A DNA stretch of 64,000 nt from JACVRM01 sp963809765 (GCA_963809765.1 CAWEKT010000003.1:930001-994000), one strand, 5' to 3'; positions 16,148 to 26,313 are shown, numbered from the stretch's first letter. The notes: a model not told the origin generated them from the letters alone. Program-made: numbers and translations.

Positions 16148-17233
16148 CTACGTGGCCGCGGCCGGCGGCGCCGGCTGCGCTTTCGCCGCGGCGATCCGCT
16201 CGCGTCGCGCCTTGGTCAGCTCCTGGATGAAGATCTGGAGCGTGGCCGCGAGCGGGACTGCGGTCAGCGCGCCCAGGACGCCGAGCAGCGCGCCGAAAAG
16301 CGTCACGGCGACGATGATGAAGAAGCCGGAGAGCCGAACGGCCTTGCCCTGGATCTTCGGCGTCAGGATGTTGTTCTCGAGCTGCTGGTAGATCAGCACG
16401 ACCGCGAGCATGATCAGGGCGGCGGTCACACCCTCCTCAGCCCAGACGACGGGTACGAGGATGAAGCCGGCCAGCGTCGCCCCGATGTTCGGGATCATGT
16501 CGAGCAACCCTGCGATCACGCCCAGGCCGAGGGCGTAGCTCGACCCCAGCATCCATGCTGTGAACCCCTGCAGCGTCCCTGCGATCGTCGCGATCACGAT
16601 CAGGCCGATGGCCCAGCGCGACACCGACTCGGTGACCCGCTCCCAGACGCCCAGCCAGCGCTCGTCCTCGCCGGGCATCAGGACGCTTGCGAGCGAGCGC
16701 TTCAGGTTCGCCACGTCCGTCAGCAGGAACAGGCAGATGAACAGGATCGTGAACGTCGCCAGGAAGATCGAGAAGAAGCTGCCCGCGATGCCCAACACGG
16801 CCGTGATCGCGTCCGGGACCGACTGCGAGACTGCCTCCGCCCCCGACTGCACGTTGCCCCCCGCCCCCGACTCGCCGACCCAGGAGAGCTCGTCGGACGC
16901 ACGCAGGTCCTCGACGATCGCCGGCAGGTCGTGCAGGAAGTCGCGCACCCCGCCGACGAGCGGCACGAGCAGCAGCAGGAAGAACACGGCCACCAGCAGC
17001 GCGCTCCCGAGCACCGTGACCGTCGCGGCAAGCCCGCGCGAGAGGCCCGTCCTTCTCATCACGGCGCGCACCGGGTACTCGAAGACGAGCGCCAGGAAGA
17101 TCCCGACAAACACGAGCAGGAAGGTCTGTCCGATCGCGACGAAAGCGGCGAGCACGCCTACGGCGGCGGCGAGAACGACCAGGGTTCGCACCGGCACGAG
17201 GAGCTCGACGCGTCGGGTGCCCGCGGCAGCCAT
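16148..17233 (-). CDS. AI-2E family (PerM-type) membrane transporter, second paralogue
   Basis: 361 aa. N-terminal helices VRTLVVLAAAVGVLAAFVAIG and QTFLLVFVGIFLALVFEYP are followed by a long soluble stretch, then several C-terminal helices with the signature GLLDMIPNIGATLAGFILVPVVW and IYQQLENNILTPKIQGKAVRLSGFFII. The motif Q-L-E-N-N...P...G is the AI-2E superfamily hallmark. The C-terminal tail is basic with an Ala-rich end (EKLTKARRERIAAAKAQ-like). Substrate unknown. It is divergent from the MMPL exporter at 17427, leaving 193 bp for both promoters; no clear operator is seen there. Confidence 0.9.
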   Translation of the reverse strand: MAAAGTRRVELLVPVRTLVVLAAAVGVLAAFVAIGQTFLLVFVGIFLALVFEYPVRAVMRRTGLSRGLAATVTVLGSALLVAVFFLLLLVPLVGGVRDFLHDLPAIVEDLRASDELSWVGESGAGGNVQSGAEAVSQSVPDAITAVLGIAGSFFSIFLATFTILFICLFLLTDVANLKRSLASVLMPGEDERWLGVWERVTESVSRWAIGLIVIATIAGTLQGFTAWMLGSSYALGLGVIAGLLDMIPNIGATLAGFILVPVVWAEEGVTAALIMLAVVLIYQQLENNILTPKIQGKAVRLSGFFIIVAVTLFGALLGVLGALTAVPLAATLQIFIQELTKARRERIAAAKAQPAPPAAAT

Positions 17234-17426
17234 GGCCGGGTCGGAGTGTAGGGAGCGGGTCGGTCGATCCCGCCTCGGCGAGCCATCGAGAGTGCGTCGG
17301 CGCGCCGGTCGTCGCCGCGACGGGCGGCGTCAGTAGGTTTCCTGCTCGCCTGACTTTCAACCAGACCGATGAGACGGGCGCTCTCGCCCCGTCTGTACTG
17401 CGACCCCACGCGATCGAGAGGAAGAG

Positions 17427-19745
17427 ATGGACGAGCACCGGCACACCAGCGACGGGAAGCCCGAGGGCAACGACGACGTTGTCGCCCACATGGCCGAAAG
17501 GCAAGCGGCCCACGAGCGGCTGTCGACCGGAGCGCTCGCGCGCTGGACGCGCGCCTGCGCGACGCACCCGTGGCGCGTCATCGGTGCGTGGGTCGCCATC
17601 ATCCCCCTGCTGGTCTTCTCGGTCGCGGCCTTCGGTGGAGAGCTCAAGGACGAGTTCGAGATTCCGGGTTCCGACACGCAGAAGGCCACGGACCTGATCG
17701 AGTCGGAGTTCGCGGCCGAGCAGGGCGGTGTCCTCAACCTGGTCTTCGCAGCGCCGGCAGGCGAGCGTCTGGACACGGCACAGCGCCGGCGCGCGATCGA
17801 GGACGCGATCGCGGAGCTGAAGACGGCGCCGTTCAAGCCCACCGAGGACCGGGCCGGCATCGAGAGCGTCAGCGACCCGTTCAGCGACGACACCTTCTCG
17901 GACGACGGGCGGATCGCCTACGCGGAGGCGCAGTTCGACCGGGTGATCTACGAGGAGGACCGCGACCCGGTGGTCGACGTCCAGGACGCCGTCCGCGAGG
18001 CCGTCGCGCCTGCCGGCGTCACCGCCGAGTTCAACGGCGACGCGGAGTTCCCGCCGATCGAGCAAGGCACCCAGGAGCTGCTTGGGCTGCTCGCCGCGTT
18101 GCTCGTGCTCCTGGTCGTCTTCCGCACCTTCGTCGCGACGATGATCCCGATCGCCCTCGCCCTGGTCGCGCTCTTCAGCGCGTTCATGCTCCTCTTCATT
18201 CTTGCGGGGCTGACCGACATCAACACGATCACACCGCTGCTCGTCTCGATGATCGGGCTCGGTGTCGGCATCGACTACTCGCTCTTCATCGTCACGCGCT
18301 TCCGGCAACTGCTCCACGACGGCCTCACGCCTGCCGACGCGGCCGCCGAGGCCGGAGCCTCCGCCGGGCGCGCCGTGCTCTTCGCCGGCCTGACCGTCGC
18401 CATCTCGGTGACGGGGCTCGCGTTCTTCGGCCTGGACTTCATCACGAAGCTCGGCATCGGCTCGGCGCTCGGTGTGCTGACGACGGTGCTGATCGCCAAC
18501 TCGCTGCTGCTCGCCGTGCTCGCGAAGCTGGGGCACAAGATCGACCGACTCAAGGTGCCGTTCCTGCGCCCGATCGACGACTCGGAAGCCGCTCGCGAGC
18601 GGTCGCTGGCCGGCCGCTGGGGCCGCTTCGTGACCCGCAACGCGAAGCCGCTGTTTATCGGTCTGACGATCGCAGGTGTTCTGCTCGCATCGACCTCGGC
18701 ACTCGTGCGCCTGGGCGCCTCGGACCAGGGAACACAGCCCGAGAAGCAGACGGCGCGGCGCGCCTACGACCTGCTCGCAGAGGGGTTCGGCCCGGGCTTC
18801 AACGGTCCCATCCCGATCGTCGTGGACACCAACGGGGACGACGGTGCGGCGCAGCGCATCTACCAGCGCGTGCGCAACCTCGAGGGGGTCGCCTCGGCCC
18901 GCGAGCCGCAGCTCAACGACGAGAAGTCGGTGGCGATCGTCTTCGTCACGCCCGCTTCGGCGCCGCAGGACGAGAAGACGAACGACCTCGTCCACCGGCT
19001 GCGCGACGAGGTCGTGCCGGCAGCCACCGAGGGAAGCTCGGCGGTGGCGTACGTCTCGGGTCTCACGGCCGCGTTCACCGACATCGCCGACCGCATCTAC
19101 GAGCGGCTGCCGCTGTTCCTGCTCTACGTGATCGGGGTTACCTTCATCCTCCTCGCGATGGCATTCCGCTCGATCGTGATCTCGCTCACTGCCGCGATCA
19201 CGACGCTCCTCTCGGCGTTCATCGGCTTCGGAGTTCTCACGCTGGTGGTGCAGGAGGGCTACCTGCTCGAGGCCACCGGCCTCGACCGCACCGGGCCGAT
19301 CGAGACATTCGTGCCACCGATCGCCTTCGCGATCCTGTTCGGGCTCTCGATGGACTACATGGTCTTCCTGATGAGCCGCATCCGCGAGGAGCACGTCCAC
19401 GGCCTGCCGACACGAGAGGCGGTCGAGCACGGGATCGCGGCCATCGGCCGCGTGGTCGTGGCGGCCGCGCTGATCATGGGCACGGTCTTCGCCGCCTTCA
19501 TCCTGACCGCGGACCGCATCCCGAAGGAGTTCGGCCTCCTGCTCGCCGTCGCGATCATCACCGACGCGCTCGTCGTCCGGATGACGCTCGTGCCGGCGTT
19601 CCTGACGCTCATGGGCGAGCGCTCCTGGTACATCCCGCGCTGGCTCGACAAGCTGCTGCCGAACCTGACGATCGAGGCGCCGCACGAGGGCCCGGGGCGG
19701 CCCGCCGGCGCCGAGCGGCCCGCAGGGGCAACGCTCCGTCGCTAA
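17427..19745 (+). CDS. MMPL family RND-type transporter
   Basis: 772 aa. Two-fold RND topology: TM1 near residues 45-70 (RVIGAWVAIIPLLVFSVAAF), a periplasmic loop (70-215), five helices with the GLGVGIDYSLFIVTRFR Asp-Tyr motif near 285, then a second half with TM7 (about 410), periplasmic loop, and FGLSMDYMVFLMSRIREE near 635. The Asp-Tyr pairs in TM4 and TM10 are the proton-relay residues of MmpL proteins. Family members export lipids, siderophores or drugs; no lipid-synthesis genes are adjacent, so the substrate is open. The C-terminus is short and lacks the large cytoplasmic domain of mycobacterial MmpL3. A strong hairpin terminator follows at 19751. Confidence 0.93.
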   Translation: MDEHRHTSDGKPEGNDDVVAHMAERQAAHERLSTGALARWTRACATHPWRVIGAWVAIIPLLVFSVAAFGGELKDEFEIPGSDTQKATDLIESEFAAEQGGVLNLVFAAPAGERLDTAQRRRAIEDAIAELKTAPFKPTEDRAGIESVSDPFSDDTFSDDGRIAYAEAQFDRVIYEEDRDPVVDVQDAVREAVAPAGVTAEFNGDAEFPPIEQGTQELLGLLAALLVLLVVFRTFVATMIPIALALVALFSAFMLLFILAGLTDINTITPLLVSMIGLGVGIDYSLFIVTRFRQLLHDGLTPADAAAEAGASAGRAVLFAGLTVAISVTGLAFFGLDFITKLGIGSALGVLTTVLIANSLLLAVLAKLGHKIDRLKVPFLRPIDDSEAARERSLAGRWGRFVTRNAKPLFIGLTIAGVLLASTSALVRLGASDQGTQPEKQTARRAYDLLAEGFGPGFNGPIPIVVDTNGDDGAAQRIYQRVRNLEGVASAREPQLNDEKSVAIVFVTPASAPQDEKTNDLVHRLRDEVVPAATEGSSAVAYVSGLTAAFTDIADRIYERLPLFLLYVIGVTFILLAMAFRSIVISLTAAITTLLSAFIGFGVLTLVVQEGYLLEATGLDRTGPIETFVPPIAFAILFGLSMDYMVFLMSRIREEHVHGLPTREAVEHGIAAIGRVVVAAALIMGTVFAAFILTADRIPKEFGLLLAVAIITDALVVRMTLVPAFLTLMGERSWYIPRWLDKLLPNLTIEAPHEGPGRPAGAERPAGATLRR

Positions 19746-19750
19746 GGCGC

Positions 19751-19795
19751 GGCGGGCGGGGCGGGCATTCGTGCTCGCCCCGCCCGCCCGTTCTT
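19751..19795 (+). terminator. Intrinsic terminator of the MMPL gene
   Basis: A 13-bp GC stem (19751-19763 with 19776-19788) and 12-nt loop begin 6 bp after the MMPL stop, followed by CGTTCTTG. The stem is GGCGGGCGGGGCG and its complement. Confidence 0.75.
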
Positions 19796-19829
19796 GCACG
19801 TCCGCGCGCCGCGGGACGGATGAGAGGAA

Positions 19830-19876
19830 GGGTCTGTCCTCGTGCGGCGACGTCGTCGCCGCACGAGGACTGACCC
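19830..19876. repeat. REP-like palindrome, GGGTCTG...CTGACCC family
   Basis: 47-nt palindrome with arms GGGTCTGTCCTCGTGCGGCG and CGCCGCACGAGGACTGACCC. Only the T/T position in each arm mismatches. It lies between the convergent MMPL and cupin genes. Confidence 0.85.
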
Positions 19877-19917
19877 GAGCAGTTCGACCCTCGACAGCTC
19901 TGCTCGAAGCTACGCGG

Positions 19918-20301
19918 TCAGTGAGACCAGAAGTCCTCGACCATCTCCGAGTCGCCCTCGCGGTGCGGGCCGAAGATGAGGACGTCGAGGCCGTCGTCGC
20001 CGGCCTCGAAGCAGCGAGTGGTGCCCGGCTCGACGCGGATGGCGTCAAGCGGGACGAGCTCGACGAGCTCGTCATCGAGCTTGACCCGACCGCCGCCGGC
20101 GAGGACGACGTAGACCTCCTCCGCCTGGCGTTGGCGGTGCGCGAACGCCTCGCGCTGCCCCGGCTTGACGCGCAGGTAGTTGACGCCCGTCTGCTCGAGG
20201 CCGAGGTCGCCGGCGGGGAAACGGGCCTCCTGATGCTCGCCGAGTCCGTGCTCCGCCGCCGAATCGGAGACGTCACGCAGGTTCGTCTTCGAGAACGGCA
20301 C
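19918..20301 (-). CDS. Small cupin domain protein
   Basis: 127 aa single-domain cupin. The first motif is around GVNYLRVKPGQREAFAHRQRQAEEVYVVLAGGG, with the His-x-x-x-x-x-E region H-R-Q-R-Q-A-E-E slightly altered from the usual G(X)5HXH(X)3,4E, so metal binding may be weak. The second motif is near AIRVEPGTTRCFEAGDDGLDVLIFGP, where the usual His is replaced by Cys. It is therefore probably a binding or sensor cupin, not a dioxygenase. It ends next to a palindrome and starts 14 bp downstream of the PEP-mutase-like gene, so both are likely one transcript. Confidence 0.8.
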   Translation of the reverse strand: MPFSKTNLRDVSDSAAEHGLGEHQEARFPAGDLGLEQTGVNYLRVKPGQREAFAHRQRQAEEVYVVLAGGGRVKLDDELVELVPLDAIRVEPGTTRCFEAGDDGLDVLIFGPHREGDSEMVEDFWSH

Positions 20302-20315
20302 GGGGGGATCCTAGG

Positions 20316-21104
20316 TCAGGAGCCGCCCAACCAGTCGCGGATGGGCGGCCTGACCGCGAGCGCATCGGTCTCACCGCGCTGGAGCGCCTGCGCCGCCCCG
20401 GCGAAGGCGTCGACTGCGACCCAGGTGAGCAGGCTGCCGACACTGATGCGCTGCGCGCCGGCCGCGAAGACGTCGGGGATGGCGAGGCCCGGAACCGCGA
20501 GCACGTTGACCGGCTTGGACACGGCCTGGCAGACCGTCCGGATCTCGTCCAGCGTGCGCAGCCCCGGTGCGTAGAGCGCGTCGGCGCCGGCCGCCTCGAA
20601 GGCCTGGAGCCGCGCGATCGTGTCGTCCAGGTCCGGGTTGTCGCGGATGTGGTTCTCCGCCCGCGCGACGAGCACAAACGGATGCGGCTGAGCGCGCGCC
20701 GCCTCGACGGCGGCGGCTACCCGCTCGACCGCGTGCGGCTGCTCGTACAGGAAGCCGTCGGGATCCCAGTCCTCGATCGAGCCGCCGACGGCGCCGGCCG
20801 CGGCGACGCGCCGGATCGCCTCGGCGGCCGCCTCCGGCGCCGGCCCGAACCCGTTCTCGAGGTCGACGGCTACCGGCAGGCCGGTGGCTGCATCGAGCGC
20901 CGCGGTGTGCTCGACGACCTCGTCGAGCGTGACGCCGCCGTCGAGCCGACCAAGCGTGAACGCGAAGCCGGCGCTCGTCGTGGCGAGCGCCTCGAAGCCG
21001 AGCGCCTCGAGCACGCGTGCCGAGCCCACGTCCCACGGGTTCGGGATGACGAACGGCGTCCCCACGTGAAGCGCACGGAACCGAGCGGCCTTGTCCCCGT
21101 CCAT
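20316..21104 (-). CDS. Isocitrate lyase/PEP mutase family protein
   Basis: 262 aa from ATG 21104 (MDGDKAARFRALHVGTPFVI). ICL/PEPM barrel: NPWDVGSARVLEALGFEALATTSAGFAFTLGRLDG, the metal-binding D-L-E-N-G-F-G segment, GGSIEDWDPDGFLYEQPHAVERV, and VLVARAENHIRDNPD. This matches the oxaloacetate decarboxylase/carboxyPEP phosphonomutase-like subgroup, which acts on alpha-oxo or alpha-hydroxy acids. The catalytic Cys loop of isocitrate lyase (KKCGH) is absent, so it is not AceA. Its substrate is unresolved. First gene of a probable two-gene unit with the cupin. Confidence 0.85.
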   Translation of the reverse strand: MDGDKAARFRALHVGTPFVIPNPWDVGSARVLEALGFEALATTSAGFAFTLGRLDGGVTLDEVVEHTAALDAATGLPVAVDLENGFGPAPEAAAEAIRRVAAAGAVGGSIEDWDPDGFLYEQPHAVERVAAAVEAARAQPHPFVLVARAENHIRDNPDLDDTIARLQAFEAAGADALYAPGLRTLDEIRTVCQAVSKPVNVLAVPGLAIPDVFAAGAQRISVGSLLTWVAVDAFAGAAQALQRGETDALAVRPPIRDWLGGS

Positions 21105-21159
21105 CGGCGCCGACCCTATCCCGTGCGAGCCTGAGCATGAGCCGCCCCAGAAACGACGA

Positions 21160-21180
21160 AGCCCCCGCAATGCGGGGGCT
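21160..21180 (-). terminator. Intrinsic terminator of array gene A
   Basis: AGCCCCCGCA-A-TGCGGGGGCT stem-loop lies 40 bp past the stop of gene A (21220). On the minus strand it is followed by TCGTCGTTTCT, a modest T-rich tail. Confidence 0.75.
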
Positions 21181-21219
21181 CCGTCTGGTTCCGCGCCCGA
21201 CGGAGGGCGTCGGATCTGG

Positions 21220-23411
21220 CTAGCCGCCCAGGAAGCCTGGGGGTCCGGCCCTGTTCGTGAAGTGGAGCGTGTTCGTGTTCGCTCCGATCGCGATGTGGAT
21301 GTGGGTGTTGTTGAACTGGTTCGGCTGGCAGACCGGCGGCGAGCCGGAGCAGTCGAACGCGCCGGGGCCACGAGCCCCCTGCGATGACACCGCGGTCACG
21401 AAGAACGACCCAGGTGTCGTCGAGTTCGTCGCTGCACCCTCTTCACGCACGCTGATGCTGCGCGGCGTCCCGTTCACGTTGAGGATCGGGAACTGCGCGG
21501 GGGCACCGTCCCTGAGGAGCAGCGCGCACTCTTCAGGGCGGAGGCCGGTGATGGTGCCGGCCACGTTGGCATTGTCGTAGACGGTGAAGTTGAACGTCTT
21601 GCCTCCGAGCGCATCCGTGGAGCCGGGCGAGAGGTGCTTGCACACCTTGACCTGGCCGCGGCGGACGCGGTTGTAGAAGTCGACGCGCACTTCGTCACCG
21701 GCTTCGCCGGCCCACGGGAGGTCGATCGTGACCGACCGTCCGAGAATGCTCCGGCTCACTTCCGCCGTGGACGGAGTGACGGCGATGCCACCGGACGGAT
21801 GACCCGTGTCGAGCTCGAACTCCGGGTTCCCCGTCAGGTCCTCGGTCACCGTGTAGCGGCCGGGCACCAGCAGGATCGGCGGCGAGCACCGGTTCATGCG
21901 AACCCGTACAACCAGGCCGTTGACCCGGAAGGTGAACTGCCGTTCGCGGATGTCCTCCTGGCCCTGCTGAGTCGGGCCCGTGAAGTTGTCCGTGACGAAC
22001 TTGCAGATCTCGAGCTTGCCGAGTGCCTGGTTGGTGCAGGTGACGGTGTTGATGCCAGGCGCCATCGTGATCGGGTTCGGCGCGCACGACACCGTGCTGT
22101 ACGGCGGCGGGTTCAGCTCGGTGACCGAGACGCGATTGCCGATCGGGAACTCGTCGACGATCACGCACTGGGTGCCGGCCGAGCTGGCCGTTATCCGCGG
22201 GTTGAGCGGGTCGCGCTGGAAGCCGTCCAGATCGACCACGCCGAACACGAACTCCATCCCCGCGAACACTGAGCTGCCGGGCCCGAGGGCCTTGCAGATC
22301 TTCGAGTTGTGCGCGGTCGCGCTCGTTGACGAAGTGCACCTGTGTCTCGTCGTTCGGGTTGTCGGACGTCGGAACCTCGACATCCGCGGTGCGGTTGATC
22401 AGGTTCTCGTCCAGCAGCCGGTCCGACGGGATCGTGTAGACGTCAACCAGGGTGAAGCCCGGGTTGGCGTGCTCGGTCACCCTGACCAGGCCGGCAGCGA
22501 CGACGATCGGCGCCGAGCACTGGCCGCCAAGCACGTCGACGTCCTGCGAGGAGCCGTCCGACTCGTCGATGGTGAAGGTGAACTCCTCACCCAGCACCTC
22601 GGAGTCGGAGGTTGCCGTAGCCGGCGTCCTTGCAGACCTCGATGAACCCAGTCCCGGTCGGCGGGATCGGCTCGTTGTCGAACAGCAGCACACAGGCGCC
22701 GGGGCCGATGATCGCATCGGCATAGCCGGCGTTGGTGTCGAACTCGCCCAGACAACCAGCCGGATCCGAGTCGATGAACGCGATCTCCGAGCCGGCAGGA
22801 ATGAGCTCCTGCACACGCACAACCGAGCCCTGCTGGAACGAACCAAGCAAACGACACGACCAGCTGGCCGGATCGTCAAACGCGGGGTTCGCTTCCGTGG
22901 ACACAGCCGGCCCACCGTTGACGGTGAACGAGAACATGCGGCCAAAGTAGGCGGGCGTCTCGGTCAACTTGCAGACCTTCAGATCACCCGTCAACCCGCC
23001 ACCAGGCTCATTGATAAACGTGATCCTGGTCTCGTTCGCAGCCGTCGAACCAGCCGGAACACTCACAACAGCCGTGTTGCCAGTCAGGCTCACGAAACGC
23101 TGCGACGGCCGCACGACACCGACGCAACCTCCCACGAACCCGACGACGCACCCGTCTCGGTGATCGCAACGTTGCCGTGCGGAACCGTCATCGGCCCCGT
23201 ACAACGACCACCACGAACCGAAACCGGGCGACGCAACACCCTGAATCGTGAACTCAAACGTGATGCCAGACGCACCATTCAGCGAGGACTTACAAATCTC
23301 CAACGTCCCCTGCGCAAACGCCGCCTGAGCACCAACAGAGAGCACACCGGCAACCGCAACAGCCAGAACAATCCCCAGCCGCCGCAGCCCCCCTCTCTTC
23401 CTTTGCTGCAC
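21220..23411 (-). CDS. Array gene A: secreted six-domain prealbumin/CnaB-like protein
   Basis: Starts at GTG 23411 behind GAAGGGAGGGG, encodes a Sec signal peptide (GLRRLGIVLAVAVAGVLSVG...AFA), then six domains of roughly 110 aa. Domain starts read GTLEICK, GDLKVCK, GFIEVCK, SKICK, GKLEICK and GQVKVCK. Domain ends read ITFINEP, LLFDNEP, VHFVNER, VTCTNQA, VDFYNRV and LHFTNRA. Cys-Lys starts, mid-domain V-x-E strands and F-x-N ends fit SpaA/CnaB-type isopeptide domains; that is inference. Domains 4 and 6 differ most from the paralogues, and the C-terminus GPPGFLGG is unique. The frame breaks near 23215, 23115, 22615 and 22300. No sortase signal or anchor is seen. Confidence 0.75.
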
Positions 23412-23508
23412 TACCCCTCCCTTCGAGCCCCACACTCGAATCCGGAGCCGGCGCCCGCCGGCAACGCTCATGACCTCTCGAGCGCGGCCAGCCGTGACGC
23501 CGCGAATG

Positions 23509-23563
23509 TGAGACGAAAGCCGCAGAACCACTCTCCCCAAAAACCGGACTGCACGATTCTCCG
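23509..23563 (-). promoter_or_regulatory. Conserved leader block of array gene A
   Basis: On the minus strand this block reads from GAATCGTGCAGTCCGG through TTTTTGGGGAGAGTGGTTC to GTCTCAC. It is nearly identical upstream of genes A, B and C and partly in D, while the following ~100 bp diverge. It could be a promoter or a structured RNA leader. Confidence 0.55.
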
Positions 23564-23583
23564 CCGCCTAGGTGGGAATCTCC

Positions 23584-23602
23584 ATCCCCCGTGGCGGGGG
23601 AT
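23584..23602. promoter_or_regulatory. 19-bp palindrome upstream of gene A
   Basis: ATCCCCCGTGGCGGGGGAT, a perfect 8-3-8 palindrome 172 bp upstream of the GTG. The same 19-bp element recurs upstream of B, C and D. Confidence 0.7.
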
Positions 23603-23656
23603 CCCGCTCGAATAGCGGACCGCATCTCCACTCTGTTTTCAGACAGGAAATGGAGA

Positions 23657-23718
23657 GGCCCCCGGTCTCCCGGGGGCCCCTCCTTGCCTTGCCCCCTGCC
23701 GGTCGCAACCGGCAGGGG
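23657..23718 (-). terminator. Tandem hairpins ending array gene B
   Basis: Two stem-loops lie 3' of gene B: CCCCTGCCGGT-CGCA-ACCGGCAGGGG (23693-23718, perfect 11-bp stem) and GGCCCCCGG-TCTC-CCGGGGGCC (23657-23678). On the minus strand the second is followed by ATTTCCTG. The 339-bp gap 23412-23750 holds only these hairpins and the leader of gene A. Confidence 0.7.
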
Positions 23719-23750
23719 CGGGTTACTGCGTACTGCCTTCGCTACACGGC

Positions 23751-26004
23751 CTAGTCGTCTCCGGCCGTGTTGGTGAAGTGGATCGTGTTGGTGTTCGGGC
23801 CGAGGGTCCAGCGCGCGTGCGCCGGAACCGGCGTGCCACCGACGAGCAGGATGCAGTGCTTGCCGGTCGGGCTGTATGTCAGGCCGCTGCTGGCAGTCCT
23901 CCTCGTAGTCGCACCACGGCCGCCCTGCAGCGACAGGTCGCTGATGTAGTACTCGCCGAGCGTCGGCGGAGGTTACTGCACGTTGTCCGGCGCGATCGGC
24001 TGATCCGGCGGATTCGCGATCTCCGCGACCGCGACGACCGTCGGCGTACCGGCCGGCGTCAGGATCGGGACGTTGATCGGGCCTTGCGACGGCGGGGTGT
24101 CACCCAGAGCGAGCTGGCACTCGCCGGGGGCGATCGGACCGGCCTTGCCCTCCATGAAGTCCGGATGGGTCGTGCGGATCCGGTACATGAACACCTTGCC
24201 ACCGAGCGCGTCGACCGAGCCGGGGGTGATGTGCTTGCAGACCTTGATCTGCCCGCGGCGGATGCGGTTGTAGAAGTCAACGCGCACCTCATCACCAGCA
24301 GCACCGGCCCACGGCACGGCGACCGTGACCGAGCGGGCGAGCGTGTTGCGGCTCACCTCGGCGGTCGACGGCGTCACCGCGATACCACCCGACGGATGAC
24401 CCGTGTCGAGCTCGAAGTCCTGCATCGAGCTGCCCGTAGCCGAGTCGGCGACCTCGGTCACCGTGTAGGTGCCGGGGGTGACCAGGATCGGCGGCGAGCA
24501 GCGGTTCGTCCGCACGAGCACCGTGCCGACGCCACCCGAGACCGTGAACCTGAAGACGCGGTCGTCGAGCGTGCTCTGGTTCGGGTCGAACGCGTCCGTG
24601 AGGAACTTGCAGATTTCGAGCTTGCCCTGCGCCGTGTTGGTGCAGGTGACGGTGTTGATGCCCGCCGCCATCGTGATCGGGTTCGGCGAGCACGAGACGG
24701 TGCTGTAGGGCTGCGGGTTGTTCTCCACAACCGTGACCGAGGCACCGGTCGGGAACTCGTCGACGATCACGCACTGGGTCGAGGCGGCGGCGATGATCGA
24801 GACGGTCTCGACCTGGCCGTTGCTGCCCGTGGCAGTGAACTCGAAGCGGCGGCCCGGGAAGACCGAGCTGCCGGGCCCGAGGGCCTTGCAGATCTTCAGC
24901 TGCGCGCGGTCACGCTCGTTGACGAAGTGCACCTGCGTCTCGTCGTTCGGGTTGTCGGACGTGGGAACCTCGACATCCGCGGTGCGGTTGATCAGGTTCT
25001 CGTCCAGCAACCGGTCCGACGGGATCGTGTACACGTCAACCAGGGTGAAGCCCGGGTTGGCGTGCTCGGTCACCCGCACAACACCAGCGGCAACGACGAT
25101 CGGAGCCGAGCACTGGCCGGCCGAGCACGTCGATGTCCTGCGAGGAGCCGTCCGGCTCGTCGATCGTGAACGTGAACTCGACGGCCCAGGACCTCGTAGT
25201 CGTTGTTGCCGTAGCCGGCGTCCTTGCAGACCTCGATGAAGCCGGTGCCGGTCGGCGGAATCGCCTCGTTATCGAACAGCAGGATGCAGGCGCCGGGGCC
25301 GATCAGAGCGTCAGCCCAGCCCTCGTTGGTATCGAAGTCCTGCAGACAACCAGCCGGATCGGAATCGATGAACGCGATCTCCGCACCGGCAGGAATCAGC
25401 TCCTGCACACGCACAACGCTGCCCTGCTGGAACGAACCAAGCAGACGGCAGGTCCAGGTCGACGGATCGTCAAAGGCCGGGTTGGCCTCAGTCGACACCG
25501 CCGGACCACCATTGACCGTGAACGAGAACTGGCGGCCATAGAAGGCCGGCGTCTCGGTCAGCTTGCAGACCTTCAGATCACCCGTCAGCCCGCCACCGGG
25601 CTCATTGATAAACGTGACCCTGGTCTCGTTCGCAGCCGTCGAACCAGCAGGAACACTGACCGTGGCCGTGTCGCCGCTCAGGCTGATGTAGCGCTGCGAC
25701 GGCCGCACAACAACCGACGCAACCTGCCACGAACCAGACGACGCACCCGTCTCAGTGATCGCGACATTGCCGTGCGGAACCGTCATCGGCCCCGTACAGC
25801 GCCCGCCACGAACCTCACCGGGGACGCAACACCCTGGATCGTGAACTCGAACGTGATGCCAGCCGCACCATTCATCGAGGACTTACAAATCTCCAACGTC
25901 CCCTGAGCAAACGCAGCGTTGGCACCAACGGAAAGAACACCGGCAACCGCAACAGCCAGAACAATCCCCAGCCGCCGGAGCCCCCCTCTCTTCCTTTGAT
26001 GCAC
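23751..26004 (-). CDS. Array gene B: secreted six-domain prealbumin/CnaB-like protein, damaged 3' end
   Basis: Same plan as gene A: GTG 26004 behind GAAGGGAGGGG, signal peptide ending AAFA, six domains beginning with (I/V)CK. The frame changes near 25805, 25185 and 25100, and again near 23905. An in-frame TAA (complement of 23973-23975) interrupts domain 6 after PIAPDNVQ, where gene D has an Arg-Thr pair. Beyond it the downstream sequence still encodes the terminal strand (LGPNTNTIHFTN) to the TAG at 23751. B is the most diverged copy in its 5' kilobase; A, C and D resemble one another more there. Whether the nonsense codon is real decides if B is a pseudogene. Confidence 0.7.
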
Positions 26005-26102
26005 TACCCCTCCCTTCGGGTTGCCCCACACACGCATCCGGCGATGACGCCGTCCGCAACCGCGCCCCGAGCAGCAAGCGCGGAAGCGGCTCAACGCCGC
26101 GA

Positions 26103-26155
26103 TGTGAGACAAGTCCGCAGAACCTCTCTCCCCAAAAACCGGACTGCACGATTGT
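26103..26155 (-). promoter_or_regulatory. Conserved leader block of array gene B
   Basis: Same block as at 23509-23563. Here the arms AGTCCG and CGGACT are fully complementary around the GGTTTTTGGGGAGAG core, so an RNA stem is possible. Confidence 0.55.
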
Positions 26156-26177
26156 CCGACGTTCGTGCCTGCATTCC

Positions 26178-26196
26178 ATCCCCCACGCTGGGGGAT
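26178..26196. promoter_or_regulatory. 19-bp palindrome upstream of gene B
   Basis: ATCCCCCACGCTGGGGGAT, a 7-5-7 palindrome 173 bp upstream of the GTG of gene B. Confidence 0.7.
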
Positions 26197-26236
26197 CGCT
26201 CTGGAACGCGAGTCGCTTGGCGGCCCCCGCAAACGA

Positions 26237-26264
26237 CGAGACCCCCGGAGCTCCGGGGGTCTCG
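26237..26264 (-). terminator. Intrinsic terminator of array gene C
   Basis: A perfect 28-bp palindrome with arms CGAGACCCCCGGAG and CTCCGGGGGTCTCG, 50 bp past the stop of gene C. The minus strand continues TCGTTTGCG. Confidence 0.75.
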
Positions 26265-26313
26265 CCTGCGGTACGTCCCGAAGGACGTCTTGGTGCCAGC
26301 TCACACGGTCGGG

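Noticed and set aside
16437..20276. A 1,279-codon open frame on the minus strand over the MMPL gene
   Set aside because: It is the antisense shadow of a GC-rich gene: composition is Arg/Asp/Glu-rich without domains, while the plus strand encodes a complete MMPL transporter.
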